Shown: piece by piece, positions 15,512-23,035 of the stretch | Position numbering within the stretch: the stretch's first letter is position 1 | Layout of the letters: the number at the start of each line of letters is the position of its first letter | DNA from: Syntrophaceae bacterium UBA5619 | GTDB lineage: Bacteria > Desulfobacterota > Syntrophia > Syntrophales > UBA5619 | DNA length: 23,035 nucleotides | Assembly: GCA_002424545.1 (NCBI GenBank) | Contig: DIKL01000096.1 | Span: 1 to 23,035 of the forward strand | Direction of reading: 5' to 3' | Notes under the pieces: model-generated | Seen by the model: the letters and a program-made list of their open reading frames with translations, nothing else | What the model was told of the DNA's origin: nothing | Database searches by the model: none | Made by a program: the position numbers and the translations under genes

Positions 15512-16584
15512 TTCAGGACCTGACGACATTTTTCGTTCGACCGGTGGAACTGGTCGCCCAGTACCGGACGATCCTGCTTTTTCTGGCGTGCGCGGGTCTG
15601 GGAGCGGTAGGCGCCTGGCTTACCGCCGGCACGGCTTTTCGGGAGCGCCTGCTGGATGTTCCCAACGAACGCAGTTCCCATACCGTTCCGACGCCCCGCG
15701 GCGCCGGCGTCGGCATCCTGGCGGCCTTTGTCTTCGCGGGTCTGACTTTGAGAATACCGACCACCTTTCTGTTTGCCGCGATTCTCATCTCCGCCATCAG
15801 CTTCTATGCCGATTATTTCCGGATCTCCATCAAATTCCGTCTGGTCGTCCAGGTCCTCTCGACCCTCATTCTGCTCTTCCCGCTGCTGCCCCGCCTGAGC
15901 GCCAATTTTGCGTTCTCCACGCTGGGAGTTTACCCGTTTCTGTTCCTGCTGGTGCTGTCGGTGATCTTCCTCTTCATCGTGGGTACGGCCAATTTCTACA
16001 ATTTCATGGACGGGATCGACGGCATCGCCGGTCTCAGCGGCGTGATCGGCTTCGGTCTGCTGGGCGTCTATTCCCTGTATCGTCCGGAACCCGATGCCTT
16101 TCAGACCTCCCTGTCGCTGCTGTCGATCTGCATTTCCCTGGCATGCCTCGGCTATCTTCCCTTCAACCTGCCCCGGGCCAGGGTCTTCATGGGGGATGTG
16201 GGCAGCATTCTGCTGGGATTCGTCTTTGCCTGTCTGGTGGTGACGCTTTCCCGGAATTATCTGGAGATGGTCTGCTTTGCCGCGCTGCTTTTCCCTTTTT
16301 ATGCGGATGAATTGACGACCATGACAATCCGCTTGAGAGATCATGAGGACTTGACGCAGTCTCACCGCCGTCATCTGTACCAGTTGCTGGCCAACGAGCT
16401 CGGCGTCGTCCACTGGAAGATCTCTGCGGCTTACGCAACTGCGCAATTGGCCGTCGGGGTTGGCGTTCTGATCGCGCGTTTCTTCGGGCTACCGACCGTC
16501 CTGATTTTCTTGACGGTTTGTTTCATCGGCTTTGCGATGCTGACGGTCCATGTCCGAAAGATTGCAGACCAACAGCGCCGATGA
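15508..16584 (+). CDS. Polyprenyl-phosphate sugar-1-phosphate transferase (WecA/WbpL/MraY family)
   Basis: This 358-residue protein with about ten membrane helices belongs to the family that moves a sugar-1-phosphate from a UDP-sugar to undecaprenyl phosphate, the first step of O-antigen assembly. Visible signatures are LDVPNERSSHTVPTPRGAGVG, NFYNFMDGIDGIAG (Asp168), VFMGDVGSILLGF and the cytoplasmic SHRRHLYQ (His286, His289). The second cytoplasmic loop normally holds an Asp-Asp pair before an LS motif; here it reads YADYFRIS, so the first Asp is Ala101 and only Asp102 remains. The other motifs are intact. It shares ATGA with the epimerase gene upstream, and 86 bases separate it from the next gene. 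It is probably the initiating enzyme of this cluster, though the altered pair leaves its activity open. Confidence 0.88.
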   Translation: MIQDLTTFFVRPVELVAQYRTILLFLACAGLGAVGAWLTAGTAFRERLLDVPNERSSHTVPTPRGAGVGILAAFVFAGLTLRIPTTFLFAAILISAISFYADYFRISIKFRLVVQVLSTLILLFPLLPRLSANFAFSTLGVYPFLFLLVLSVIFLFIVGTANFYNFMDGIDGIAGLSGVIGFGLLGVYSLYRPEPDAFQTSLSLLSICISLACLGYLPFNLPRARVFMGDVGSILLGFVFACLVVTLSRNYLEMVCFAALLFPFYADELTTMTIRLRDHEDLTQSHRRHLYQLLANELGVVHWKISAAYATAQLAVGVGVLIARFFGLPTVLIFLTVCFIGFAMLTVHVRKIADQQRR

Positions 16585-16670
16585 GACGCATTTCCGGACC
16601 GGACACCTGTGCTGAACTCCCCGATTACGATTCTTGGCGGTTTCGGAACGGCTGATTTTGAAAGGGCTCA

Positions 16671-17798
16671 ATGAAGATCGCTGAACATTTCGATAAACCC
16701 TTACGGGTCGAACGGATCCTGATCATTCAACTGGGGGACATCGGCGATGTCGTCTGGTCGCTTCCCTCCCTCCGGGCCATCCGGAAAGCCTATCCGGATG
16801 CGGCCGTCGCCCTGCTGCTCCGTGAGGGAAACGGGGAACTTCTTGCTGCGGACATCTCGCCACCGGAGATCTTGGAGGTCGGAAATGGGAGGAAAGGAAG
16901 CTTCAGAGATCTTTCGGTTTCGCTGGGCCTCATTTGGGAACTCCGTCGCAAACGGTTCGATCTCGTCTTCGATCTGAGGGGAGACGAACGGGGCGGATAC
17001 ACGGCCCGTCTGACCGGGGCGCCGATCCGGGTCGCCCAATATTATCCCGGCCTTTCCTGGATACGGAACCGCATGTTCACGCACCTGACGCCTTTGTCCG
17101 ACGGTGAGCCCGGGGAGCGGGCTGCCGGTCCCTCTATGTCCATGCTGAGGGCCTTCGCGATCGAAACCGGATCGACCGTGCCGGAGCTTCATTTATCGGA
17201 ACCGGTGCGTTTGCGTGCCGCGAAGATTTTACGCGAGGCTGGTGTCCATCAGGCAGTGGAGACGGCGGTCGGGGGGGGAGATGCGTCTTTTCCGGCCAGA
17301 TCTCCATCCCGCTGGGTTACGGTGAACCCATTCTCCCGCTGGTCCTACAAGGAGTGGAGTCCGGAGAAGTGGGTTCGGGTCATCGATTGGCTTTGGCGAG
17401 AACTCGGGATTGCATCCGTCATCGTCGGCTCCCCGTCGGAAAGGGCCAGGACCGGTGAATTGACGAGGGGCTGCGGCGGAACGGTTTTCAATCTGGCGGG
17501 CAGGACCACCCTTGCGGAGCTCGCCGGGGTTCTGGAGAATAGTCGCCTTCACATCGGCGTCGATAGCGCTGCGCCTCACATTGCCGCCGCCGTCGGAACG
17601 CCGACCGTCACCCTCTACGGCCCCTCCAACTGGCGATACTGGGCGCCCCCCGGGAAGGATCATCGTGTGGCCGTTTGCGGCATGGCTTGCGCACCCTGCG
17701 GTTTAAAAGGATGTGACGGAAGCGGGGTGAGCCGTTGCATGAATGATCTGACTGCCGAAAAAGTGCAGGAGGTCCTGCGGGAAACTCTTGCCGATTGA
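16671..17798 (+). CDS. GT9 (heptosyltransferase-family) glycosyltransferase
   Basis: This 375-residue GT-B enzyme of the ADP-heptose transferase family has ILIIQLGDIGDVVWSLPSL at the N-terminus (acceptor side) and, in the C-terminal half, VNPFSRWSYKEWSPEKW, VIVGSPSERART, LAGRTTLAEL and the nucleotide-site block GVDSAAPHIAAAVGTPTVTL. A Gly/Ser/Pro-rich stretch at about 195-218 joins the two halves. Near the C-terminus is a Cys pattern, CAPCGLKGC followed by another Cys 8 residues on. The GAAAGGG site just upstream of the ATG supports the start. The usual reaction is transfer of L-glycero-D-manno-heptose to the LPS core. Because it ends the polysaccharide operon rather than lying in the lipid A block, another heptose or sugar acceptor is possible. 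Its stop is 12 bases from the convergent zinc-ribbon gene. Confidence 0.88.
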   Translation: MKIAEHFDKPLRVERILIIQLGDIGDVVWSLPSLRAIRKAYPDAAVALLLREGNGELLAADISPPEILEVGNGRKGSFRDLSVSLGLIWELRRKRFDLVFDLRGDERGGYTARLTGAPIRVAQYYPGLSWIRNRMFTHLTPLSDGEPGERAAGPSMSMLRAFAIETGSTVPELHLSEPVRLRAAKILREAGVHQAVETAVGGGDASFPARSPSRWVTVNPFSRWSYKEWSPEKWVRVIDWLWRELGIASVIVGSPSERARTGELTRGCGGTVFNLAGRTTLAELAGVLENSRLHIGVDSAAPHIAAAVGTPTVTLYGPSNWRYWAPPGKDHRVAVCGMACAPCGLKGCDGSGVSRCMNDLTAEKVQEVLRETLAD

Positions 17799-17810
17799 AT
17801 ACCGGCCTTC

Positions 17811-17984
17811 TCACCCCTCGAGCGGCTTTGCCTCATCGATCAGCATGATCGGGATTTCGTCGCGAATTTCATAAAGCAGACGACACTTATCACAGATCAG
17901 GCCGTCTTCCGTCGGGGTGAGTCTCAGTTCCCCCTTGCACTTCGGGCAGACCAATATCTCCAGTAGTTCCTTACGTATTCCCAT
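17811..17984 (-). CDS. Trm112/YcaR-like zinc-ribbon small protein
   Basis: This 57-residue protein starts MGIRKELLEILVCPKC and has four cysteines as two CxxC pairs (Cys13/Cys16 and Cys31/Cys34), followed by YEIRDEIPIMLIDEA. This is the Trm112/YcaR pattern (UPF0434). In other organisms Trm112 activates methyltransferases that act on RNA or translation factors; the role of the bacterial short form is unclear. Here it ends the lpxK operon, and E. coli also has ycaR close to msbA and lpxK, so the linkage looks conserved. The start codon has a good AAGGAG site and overlaps the end of the upstream heptosyltransferase gene by 14 bases. Confidence 0.9.
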   Translation of the reverse strand: MGIRKELLEILVCPKCKGELRLTPTEDGLICDKCRLLYEIRDEIPIMLIDEAKPLEG

Positions 17985-19107
17985 GGGTTGCTCCTTTTGG
18001 ATTTCCGGCAGGGCTCAACAGTTCCCTGACATATGCAAAAACCTCATCCACGCTGATTTCCCTCATGCACCTTTTGGTTTCACATCGTTTCCGGAAACAG
18101 GGCATGCAGGACAGATCTTTCCGGATAACCCGGTGACCGGGCCCGTAAGGTCCCGTTCGAAGGGGATCGGTCGGCCCGAACAGCGAAACAACCGGTGTGT
18201 TCACCGCAGCCGCAAGGTGCATCGGGCCGGAATCTGTCGTAACCAGCAATGCCGCATGCCGGTAAAGGCAGGCAAGCTCCCGGAGCGTTGTCCGGCCGCC
18301 GAGATTGACGGCCCGGGTTTTCATCTTGCTGCAAATCCGTTCGAGCGGAGCGGATTCCTTCCCGGTGAAAACCACGCCGATCCGCAGTTCCTCCCGTATC
18401 CGGTCGCAGAGTTCCGCAATCTTTTCGTCTTCCCAAAGCTTGGTCTCCCAAAGGGCGACCGGATTGACGGCCACAAAACGCCCGCCCCCCTTTTTCATCC
18501 CGCCTGAATCTATCATCCAATCATCCTTCGTGGAAGTTGTCAGAATCGCAGAGGCCTCTTTCAGCAGTTCTGCTACATGCAGTTCTTCCCGTTCCCCGAT
18601 CGCGACTGTGAATGTCGGTATTTTGGGAATGCAGGCCTGCCCCTTTCCCTTGGCTACATGGCGTACAAAATCGAGGTAGCGTTCCACGGCATGCTTTCCC
18701 ATCTCTTCGGGGATTTTTTCGTTGTAGAAAAGGCCGCTGAGTTCCTGGAGGCTTTCGTAGCCGAGTTTACGCTTTCCGCCGCTGATCAGCACGATCAGCG
18801 CGCTTTTCAGCAGGCCGTGAAAATCGATGACGAGGTCGTACCTCCGGTCCCGGAGATCGCCGAAGAAGGATCGCATCTCCCGAAAGGGAGTGCAGATCCT
18901 TCCGTGCCTGAATTCCTTAAGCCAGCGCTTCCGTCCGGAAACGATGATTCGGTTCAGATCCGGATGATCCAACAGAATGTCGGAGGCCGCCTCCTCAACG
19001 ACCCAGGTGATGTTCGCCCCGGGAAAGCAGCTCCGGAGGGCGGAGAGAGAGGGCAGGGTATGGATGACGTCGCCGATCGCGCTCAGTTTGACGATCAGAA
19101 TGTTCAC
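17971..19107 (-). CDS. waaC: LPS heptosyltransferase I-like (GT9)
   Basis: This 378-residue GT9 protein begins NILIVKLSAIGDVIHTLPSL, the signature typical of heptosyltransferase I (WaaC), which adds the first heptose to Kdo. ITWVVEEAASDILLDHP follows, and the C-terminal half has VNPVALWETKLW, VVFTGKES, LGGRTTLREL and TTDSGPMHLAAAVNTP. A C-terminal Cys cluster reads CMPCFRKRC then another Cys. I chose the GTG at 19107: its bases share GTGA with the stop of gmhB and GGGAGG lies upstream, whereas an upstream ATG would add an unnatural extension inside gmhB. The gene name rests on the N-terminal motif; a general GT9 call is safer if motif placement is wrong. Confidence 0.85.
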   Translation of the reverse strand: MNILIVKLSAIGDVIHTLPSLSALRSCFPGANITWVVEEAASDILLDHPDLNRIIVSGRKRWLKEFRHGRICTPFREMRSFFGDLRDRRYDLVIDFHGLLKSALIVLISGGKRKLGYESLQELSGLFYNEKIPEEMGKHAVERYLDFVRHVAKGKGQACIPKIPTFTVAIGEREELHVAELLKEASAILTTSTKDDWMIDSGGMKKGGGRFVAVNPVALWETKLWEDEKIAELCDRIREELRIGVVFTGKESAPLERICSKMKTRAVNLGGRTTLRELACLYRHAALLVTTDSGPMHLAAAVNTPVVSLFGPTDPLRTGPYGPGHRVIRKDLSCMPCFRKRCETKRCMREISVDEVFAYVRELLSPAGNPKGATHGNT

Positions 19108-19715
19108 CGTTCCTTTTCCTCCCGGCGGTCCATGATCCAAGCCACGGCTTCCCGCAGGTCTGCCGCGATGTAAAGGGGCCGGGAGATTGCGCCGACTCCC
19201 GATTCCGGATCGGCGGCAAGCGCCGCAACGGATTCTTCCCCGCAGCCCGTCCGGACGAGAATCCCCTTGACCCCCACGCTGTTGCCCGCTTCAATATCCG
19301 TCAGCGCATCCCCGATCAAATAGGAGCGTCGAAGATCGATCCTGAGTTCCTCCGCTGCCCTGAGGAGCATTCCCGGCGCGGGTTTGCGGCACCGGCAGGT
19401 TTGCAGATATATGCCCCTCCCCTCCGTCGGGTGGTGGGGGCAAAAATAGAAGGCGTCGATCGACGCCCCTTCCGCCCGGAGAATATCCTGGAGATAGGCG
19501 TTGGTTTTTTTGACGAAGGCTTCGTCGAAAAGACCGCGGGCGACCCCCGACTGGTTGGTGACGACGACAGCCATCAGCCCGCTTTCGTTGATCCGGCGAA
19601 TCGCTTCGGCGGCGCCGGGGATCAGACGGAGCTTTTCCAACCGGTTGAGATACGCCGCCTCTTCATTGATCGTCCCGTCGCGGTCCAGAAAAACCGCCAT
19701 TCGCATTTCCCGCAT
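19104..19715 (-). CDS. gmhB: D-glycero-beta-D-manno-heptose 1,7-bisphosphate 7-phosphatase
   Basis: This 203-residue HAD-family phosphatase removes the 7-phosphate in ADP-heptose synthesis. The catalytic motif AVFLDRDGTINEE gives Asp11 (nucleophile) and Asp13 (acid/base). VVTNQSGVARG is motif II, and LIGDALTDIEAG is the Mg-binding motif. A zinc loop typical of GmhB is present: FCPHHP with Cys92/His94 and TCRCRKPAPGM with Cys107/Cys109. Length fits the family. The ATG is 3 bases after the waaF stop with GGAAAGG upstream; ATGs at residues 4 and 6 are alternatives. Its end overlaps the next gene by four bases. The position between two heptosyltransferases fits a heptose supply and use operon. 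Confidence 0.93.
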   Translation of the reverse strand: MREMRMAVFLDRDGTINEEAAYLNRLEKLRLIPGAAEAIRRINESGLMAVVVTNQSGVARGLFDEAFVKKTNAYLQDILRAEGASIDAFYFCPHHPTEGRGIYLQTCRCRKPAPGMLLRAAEELRIDLRRSYLIGDALTDIEAGNSVGVKGILVRTGCGEESVAALAADPESGVGAISRPLYIAADLREAVAWIMDRREEKER

Positions 19716-19718
19716 ATT

Positions 19719-20786
19719 CTACCTTTCCTGTAAAAGCTTTCTCCCGGCCGCGAATACCTCCTCCACGCCGATGAGATCCATGCAGCGAAAATTGGTCGGA
19801 CAGACCGGTTTGAGGCAGGGGGCGCAGGGAACCGGATGGCGGATCACGATGCTCTTTTCGCCCACGGGCGATGTCGTCACGGGATTGGTCGACCCGAAGA
19901 CGGCGATCGTCGGAACCCCCAGCGCCCCGGCAATATGCATCAGGCCGGAATCGTTCGAAAGAAAGAGCGAACAGCGGGAGATCAGCGCGATCGCCTCCGT
20001 CAGGTCCGTCTTCCCGGCGACATCGATCAGCGGTTGGCGGGCGTTTTTTTGCACTTCGGCCGTGCTCTGCCGGTCGCCGTCGCTCCCGAACAGTATCACC
20101 TGCGCTCCGAATTCGATCTTCAGTCGGTCGGCGACGGCGGCGAACCGCTCCGGGAACCATTTCTTCGCCGGTCCATAAGCGGCGCCGGGGGCAATGCCGA
20201 TCAACGGGAGGTTTTCCGCGATGCCGAAACCGGCGAAGAGCCTCTCCGCCAGATCGTTGTACGCCGTTCCGGGGCGGAGGCGAACTTCGCGCCCGGCGGA
20301 CATGCAGCCCAGAGCCCGGACCATTTCCAGGTAATAGTCGATCTGGTGGATCCGGCGGATCTCTTTCGTCCGGCGGACCGAATGGGTGAGGATCCATCCC
20401 CTGCCGTCGGAGTTGTACCCGGCGCGGAGGGGAATTCCGGCCATTCTCGCAAGGATCGCCGCTTCGATTGCGTTCTGAAGGAGAATGGCGCAGTCGAAGC
20501 CGCCTCCCCGAAGTTCTCCGGCCAACCCGATCTTTCCTCTGATTCCGGCATGACGCCCAGGTTCCTGAAAGAGGATGACGTCGTCCACGTCCGGTGACAG
20601 TCGGTAGACCTCCGCCACCCAGGGTTTCGCAAGAACGGAGATCCGCGCCCGGGGCCAGGTCTTCCGGATCGCGGCGACGGCGGGCAGCGTCATGACGACG
20701 TCTCCGATCCAGTTCGTCCCCCGGATCAGCACCCGCTCGATCCCCTTCCCGGGGAGTCTTTTCCCGCCTCTCACGTTCAGTCGCAT
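19719..20786 (-). CDS. waaF: LPS heptosyltransferase II
   Basis: This 355-residue GT9 enzyme carries the heptosyltransferase II signature VLIRGTNWIGDVVMTLPAV. Its C-terminal half has IGIAPGAAYGPAKKWFPERF, VILFGSDGDRQ, VAGKTDLTEA, FLSNDSGLMHIAGALGVPT and FGSTNPVTTSPVG, all typical of WaaF, which adds the second heptose to the inner core. A Cys cluster (CAPCLKPVC and CM) sits near the end. The ATG at 20786 overlaps the lpxK end by 10 bases. The first 15 or so residues are not part of the fold, so a later start such as the GTG four codons in is possible. It lies in the lipid A and core operon with lpxK and gmhB. Confidence 0.93.
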   Translation of the reverse strand: MRLNVRGGKRLPGKGIERVLIRGTNWIGDVVMTLPAVAAIRKTWPRARISVLAKPWVAEVYRLSPDVDDVILFQEPGRHAGIRGKIGLAGELRGGGFDCAILLQNAIEAAILARMAGIPLRAGYNSDGRGWILTHSVRRTKEIRRIHQIDYYLEMVRALGCMSAGREVRLRPGTAYNDLAERLFAGFGIAENLPLIGIAPGAAYGPAKKWFPERFAAVADRLKIEFGAQVILFGSDGDRQSTAEVQKNARQPLIDVAGKTDLTEAIALISRCSLFLSNDSGLMHIAGALGVPTIAVFGSTNPVTTSPVGEKSIVIRHPVPCAPCLKPVCPTNFRCMDLIGVEEVFAAGRKLLQER

Positions 20787-21901
20787 GTTCTTTCGTCCTT
20801 CGAAGCCTCTCTCCGCTGTTCCCGGCTATTCCATGAACCGATCCTCGAAAAAATCAACCCTGTGAACAAATTGGCCGGCGTAATTTCCATCTCGATCCGC
20901 AACAAGAAAATCATCGCCCGAAACTCGGGAAAGCCGTCGAGACGGACGCCGTCTTTCTCGGTGGTGACGATCAGGGAGGCGCCGTCGCTCTGCGCGACAC
21001 GTCGGAGGGTTTCTATGTCCGAGGAGTTGTAAGGATAATGGTCGGGGAAGGCCCGGAACGAGACGACCTCGGCGCCGAGCGCCGTCAGATCTTGCCGGAA
21101 GGCCTCCGGAGAACCGATGCCGGCGAAGGCGCATATTTTCCGGCCCCGGAGAGTCGCGAGGGGTAAAATCCGTCCGGTTCCGGCCTCGACGAGCTCCCGT
21201 GGCCGGCGGACTCCGCGGAAGACGGGGATGGAAGCGGCTTCCGGAAGCGGCTTCATATCGGCCGCATCTCCGGTCCGCAGCAGAATATGGGCGCGGCGCA
21301 GTTCCTGCGGCGGTTCGCGAAGGGGCCCCGCGGGCAGGAGGCATCCATTCCCGAGTGGGCGGGCCGCATCCATCAGCAGAATATCGAGATTTCGGAAGAG
21401 CGATCGGTGCTGAAAGCCGTCGTCGAGGATCAGGATATTTACGGCGAAACGCTCCATGGCGGCCTTGCCCGCGAGAAACCGCTTCGCTCCCGTCAGAACG
21501 GGTATCCCCCGGAGGGCATTGGCGATCAGGACCGGTTCATCACCCGCCTCGCGCCATCCCAGCAGCAGCCTGTTCCCGTCGGAAACGACATTGGCCGGTG
21601 CCTTTGCGCGGCCGCCGTAACCACGGCTCAGGACCGCCGGTCGAAGTCCCTGTTCCTTCAGCAGAGAGGCGAGCAGAATGACCGTGGGAGTCTTCCCGGT
21701 TCCGCCCACGGTGAGATTGCCGACGCTGACGACGGGGCAGGAGAGCTTCGCCTGCCGGAGGATCCCCCGGTCATAGAGACGGTTCCGCAGCGCAACGGCG
21801 GCGCCGTAGGGGCGCGAGAGGGTGCGCAGCAGGACGCGCACGGCGATGGTCCGACCTTCCGGTCGTCTCTCGTTCCAGATCTTCTGCAACTCCTTCGCCA
21901 T
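20777..21901 (-). CDS. lpxK: Tetraacyldisaccharide 4'-kinase
   Basis: This protein of about 374 residues phosphorylates the 4' position of the lipid A disaccharide at the inner membrane. The P-loop is VVSVGNLTVGGTGKTP (about 57-72), followed by VLSRGYGGR, GDEPVLIA and the conserved ILDDGFQHRSLFRNLDILLMD segment cut into pieces as ILDDGFQH and LDILLMD. ICAFAGIGSPEAF and VTTEKDGVRL mark the C-terminal part. A short N-terminal region (about 20-45) has the usual membrane-touching hydrophobic character. I chose the ATG at 21901; a TTG three codons earlier (21910) is an alternative with a slightly better upstream purine run. The gene follows msbA by about 66 bases, and its end overlaps waaF. Confidence 0.95.
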   Translation of the reverse strand: MAKELQKIWNERRPEGRTIAVRVLLRTLSRPYGAAVALRNRLYDRGILRQAKLSCPVVSVGNLTVGGTGKTPTVILLASLLKEQGLRPAVLSRGYGGRAKAPANVVSDGNRLLLGWREAGDEPVLIANALRGIPVLTGAKRFLAGKAAMERFAVNILILDDGFQHRSLFRNLDILLMDAARPLGNGCLLPAGPLREPPQELRRAHILLRTGDAADMKPLPEAASIPVFRGVRRPRELVEAGTGRILPLATLRGRKICAFAGIGSPEAFRQDLTALGAEVVSFRAFPDHYPYNSSDIETLRRVAQSDGASLIVTTEKDGVRLDGFPEFRAMIFLLRIEMEITPANLFTGLIFSRIGSWNSREQRREASKDERTCD

Positions 21902-21967
21902 GGATCTCAAAGGATTCCACCCGTCACCCGTTATGGATTGGAAACGGCCTTTCCCATATCGCGGATC

Positions 21968-23035
21968 TTAGGCGTTGCCGCTCCCGTCCTTATCGCCGAT
22001 CCGGCCGTTTTCCTTGAACTGCATGCTATAGAGGCGGCAATACTCCCCCTGGCGGGAAAGCAGCGTTTCATGCGTCCCTTCCTCCCGAATCTCCCCGTTG
22101 ACCAGGACAATGATTCGGTCGGCGTTTCGGATGGTCGAGAGGCGGTGGGCGATGACCAGCGTGGTCCGGCCCTTCATGAGATTCTCCAGCGCATCCTGAA
22201 CTTCGATTTCCGCCTCCGAGTCGAGAGAGGAGGTCGCCTCGTCGAGGATCAGGATCGGCGCGTCCTTGAGCAGGGCGCGGGCGATGGAGATTCGCTGGCG
22301 CTCGCCGCCCGAGAGCTTCGTTCCCTGTTCGCCGATGAGGGTGTCGTACCCTTTCGGCAGCCGCAGGATGAAGTCGTGGGCGTGGGCGGCCTTTGCGGCC
22401 GCGACGATCTGAGACTCCGTTTTCACGATATCGCCGTAGGCGATGTTGTTGCGAACCGTGTCGTTGAAGAGGATGGTTTGCTGGGTCACGATCGCGATCT
22501 GTCCGCGGAGCGACTCAATGGTGACGTTGCGGATGTCGTGGCCGTCGATCAAGATCATTCCCGCCGTCACGTCGTAGAAACGAGGGATCAGGTTCACAAG
22601 CGTTGTTTTCCCGCCGCCGCTCATCCCGACGAACGCAACCACCTCGCCGGTCCGGATCCGGAGGTTGATATTCTTCAGGACGGGCGTCTCCTCGTAGCGG
22701 AAGGTCACGTTCCGGATTTCGATCTCGCGGGAGATCCGGGGAAGGGTAACGGCATCGGTTCGATTCCGGATCTCCGGCACCAGGTCGATGATCCCGAAGA
22801 CCCGCTGGGCGCCGGCGATTCCCTGCTGGATGGTGTTGTTCACGTTCGTCAGGCGTTTCACCGGTTCATAGAGCATGATCAGCGCCGTCAGAAACGAGAA
22901 AAAGGTTCCCGGCGTCGATTGGCCGTGGATGACCTGATAGCCTCCATAGAAGATGATCGCCGAGATGCCGAGACCGCCGAGAAATTCCATGAAGGGGCTC
23001 GAGATGGCGTTGATCGAGATCGATTTCAGGGAAAG
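21968..23035 (-). CDS. msbA: Lipid A export ABC transporter MsbA-like, 5' partial
   Basis: The frame runs open to the right edge (LSLKSISINAISSP precedes the first visible ATG), so about 355 C-terminal residues are seen and the N-terminal membrane helices are missing. The visible part has the last helices of the exporter membrane domain (GISAIIFYGGYQVIHG, FFSFLTALIMLYEP) and a complete ATPase domain with Walker A VGMSGGGKTTL, Q-loop VTQQTILF, signature LSGGERQR, Walker B ILILDEATSSLD and H-loop VIAHRLST. MsbA flips lipid A across the inner membrane. A general multidrug half-transporter is the alternative, but the adjoining lpxK gene supports MsbA. No waaA/kdtA gene lies between the two, unlike in some relatives. 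Confidence 0.9.
   Translation of the reverse strand, partial: LSLKSISINAISSPFMEFLGGLGISAIIFYGGYQVIHGQSTPGTFFSFLTALIMLYEPVKRLTNVNNTIQQGIAGAQRVFGIIDLVPEIRNRTDAVTLPRISREIEIRNVTFRYEETPVLKNINLRIRTGEVVAFVGMSGGGKTTLVNLIPRFYDVTAGMILIDGHDIRNVTIESLRGQIAIVTQQTILFNDTVRNNIAYGDIVKTESQIVAAAKAAHAHDFILRLPKGYDTLIGEQGTKLSGGERQRISIARALLKDAPILILDEATSSLDSEAEIEVQDALENLMKGRTTLVIAHRLSTIRNADRIIVLVNGEIREEGTHETLLSRQGEYCRLYSMQFKENGRIGDKDGSGNA

Noticed and set aside
15408..16446. Long frames on both strands over the WecA-like gene (300 and 333 codons)
   Set aside because: They are Arg/Ser- or Gln/Asp-rich shadows of the membrane protein; the WecA signatures occur only in the chosen frame.
16585..16670. 86-base gap before the plus-strand GT9 gene as a promoter or terminator
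   Set aside because: I see no convincing -35/-10 pair or hairpin with T-run; only the GAAAGGG ribosome site is recognisable.
17763..17810. Possible bidirectional terminator between the convergent operons
   Set aside because: A short palindrome (GCAGGAGGTCCTGC) lies inside the upstream gene and has no T-run; no real hairpin occurs in the 12 bases between the stops.
19836..20597. 253-codon plus-strand frame opposite waaF
   Set aside because: WaaF has the complete family signature on the minus strand; the opposing frame has no recognisable motif.

Overview
The window reads as the envelope-polysaccharide region of a Gram-negative bacterium. It carries lipid A and inner-core heptose genes (msbA, lpxK, heptosyltransferases, gmhB) beside a long polysaccharide or O-antigen type operon. 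Gene style and the short overlaps suggest Deltaproteobacteria/Desulfobacterota (Syntrophales- or Geobacter-like). That placement is inferred from general resemblance, not from a marker gene. No rRNA, tRNA, CRISPR array, insertion sequence, integrase or origin was found.

Layout: two gene blocks converge, their stop codons separated by only 12 bases (17799-17810). The plus-strand block runs from the left edge to 17798. It begins with an O-acetylation module (1-5669): a beta-propeller protein whose 5' end lies outside the window, an MBOAT acyltransferase of the AlgI type, and two AlgJ/AlgX-like SGNH proteins. A double-domain GT2 glycosyltransferase follows (about 5711-7630). Next is a visibly AT-richer stretch (about 7684-11755) with a membrane protein of the sulfatase/phosphoethanolamine-transferase superfamily, a 79-residue membrane protein with a YLDPGTGS motif, and a methyltransferase with an unusual kinase-like N-terminal half. 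After it come three GT2 glycosyltransferases (11748-14507), an extended SDR nucleotide-sugar epimerase/reductase (14498-15511), a WecA/WbpL-type polyprenyl-phosphate sugar-phosphate transferase (15508-16584) and a GT9 heptosyltransferase-like protein (16671-17798).

The minus-strand block, in transcription order, is msbA (5' end cut by the right edge), lpxK, waaF, gmhB, a waaC-like heptosyltransferase and a 57-residue Trm112/YcaR-like zinc-ribbon protein. From lpxK onward the genes overlap or nearly touch, so co-transcription and translational coupling are likely. LpxK and MsbA finish and export lipid A, GmhB works in the ADP-heptose pathway, and the GT9 enzymes add heptose to the core.

Taken together, the plus-strand genes could start a glycan on undecaprenyl phosphate (15508-16584), extend it with several GT2 enzymes, and decorate it with acetyl groups (1366-5669) and perhaps methyl or phospho groups (7715-11755). 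No flippase, polymerase or ligase (Wzx, Wzy, WaaL) is visible here. The points most worth follow-up are the AT-rich three-gene cassette, a C-terminal domain apparently shared by the propeller protein and the AlgX-like protein, and the loss of one normally conserved aspartate in the WecA-like enzyme.
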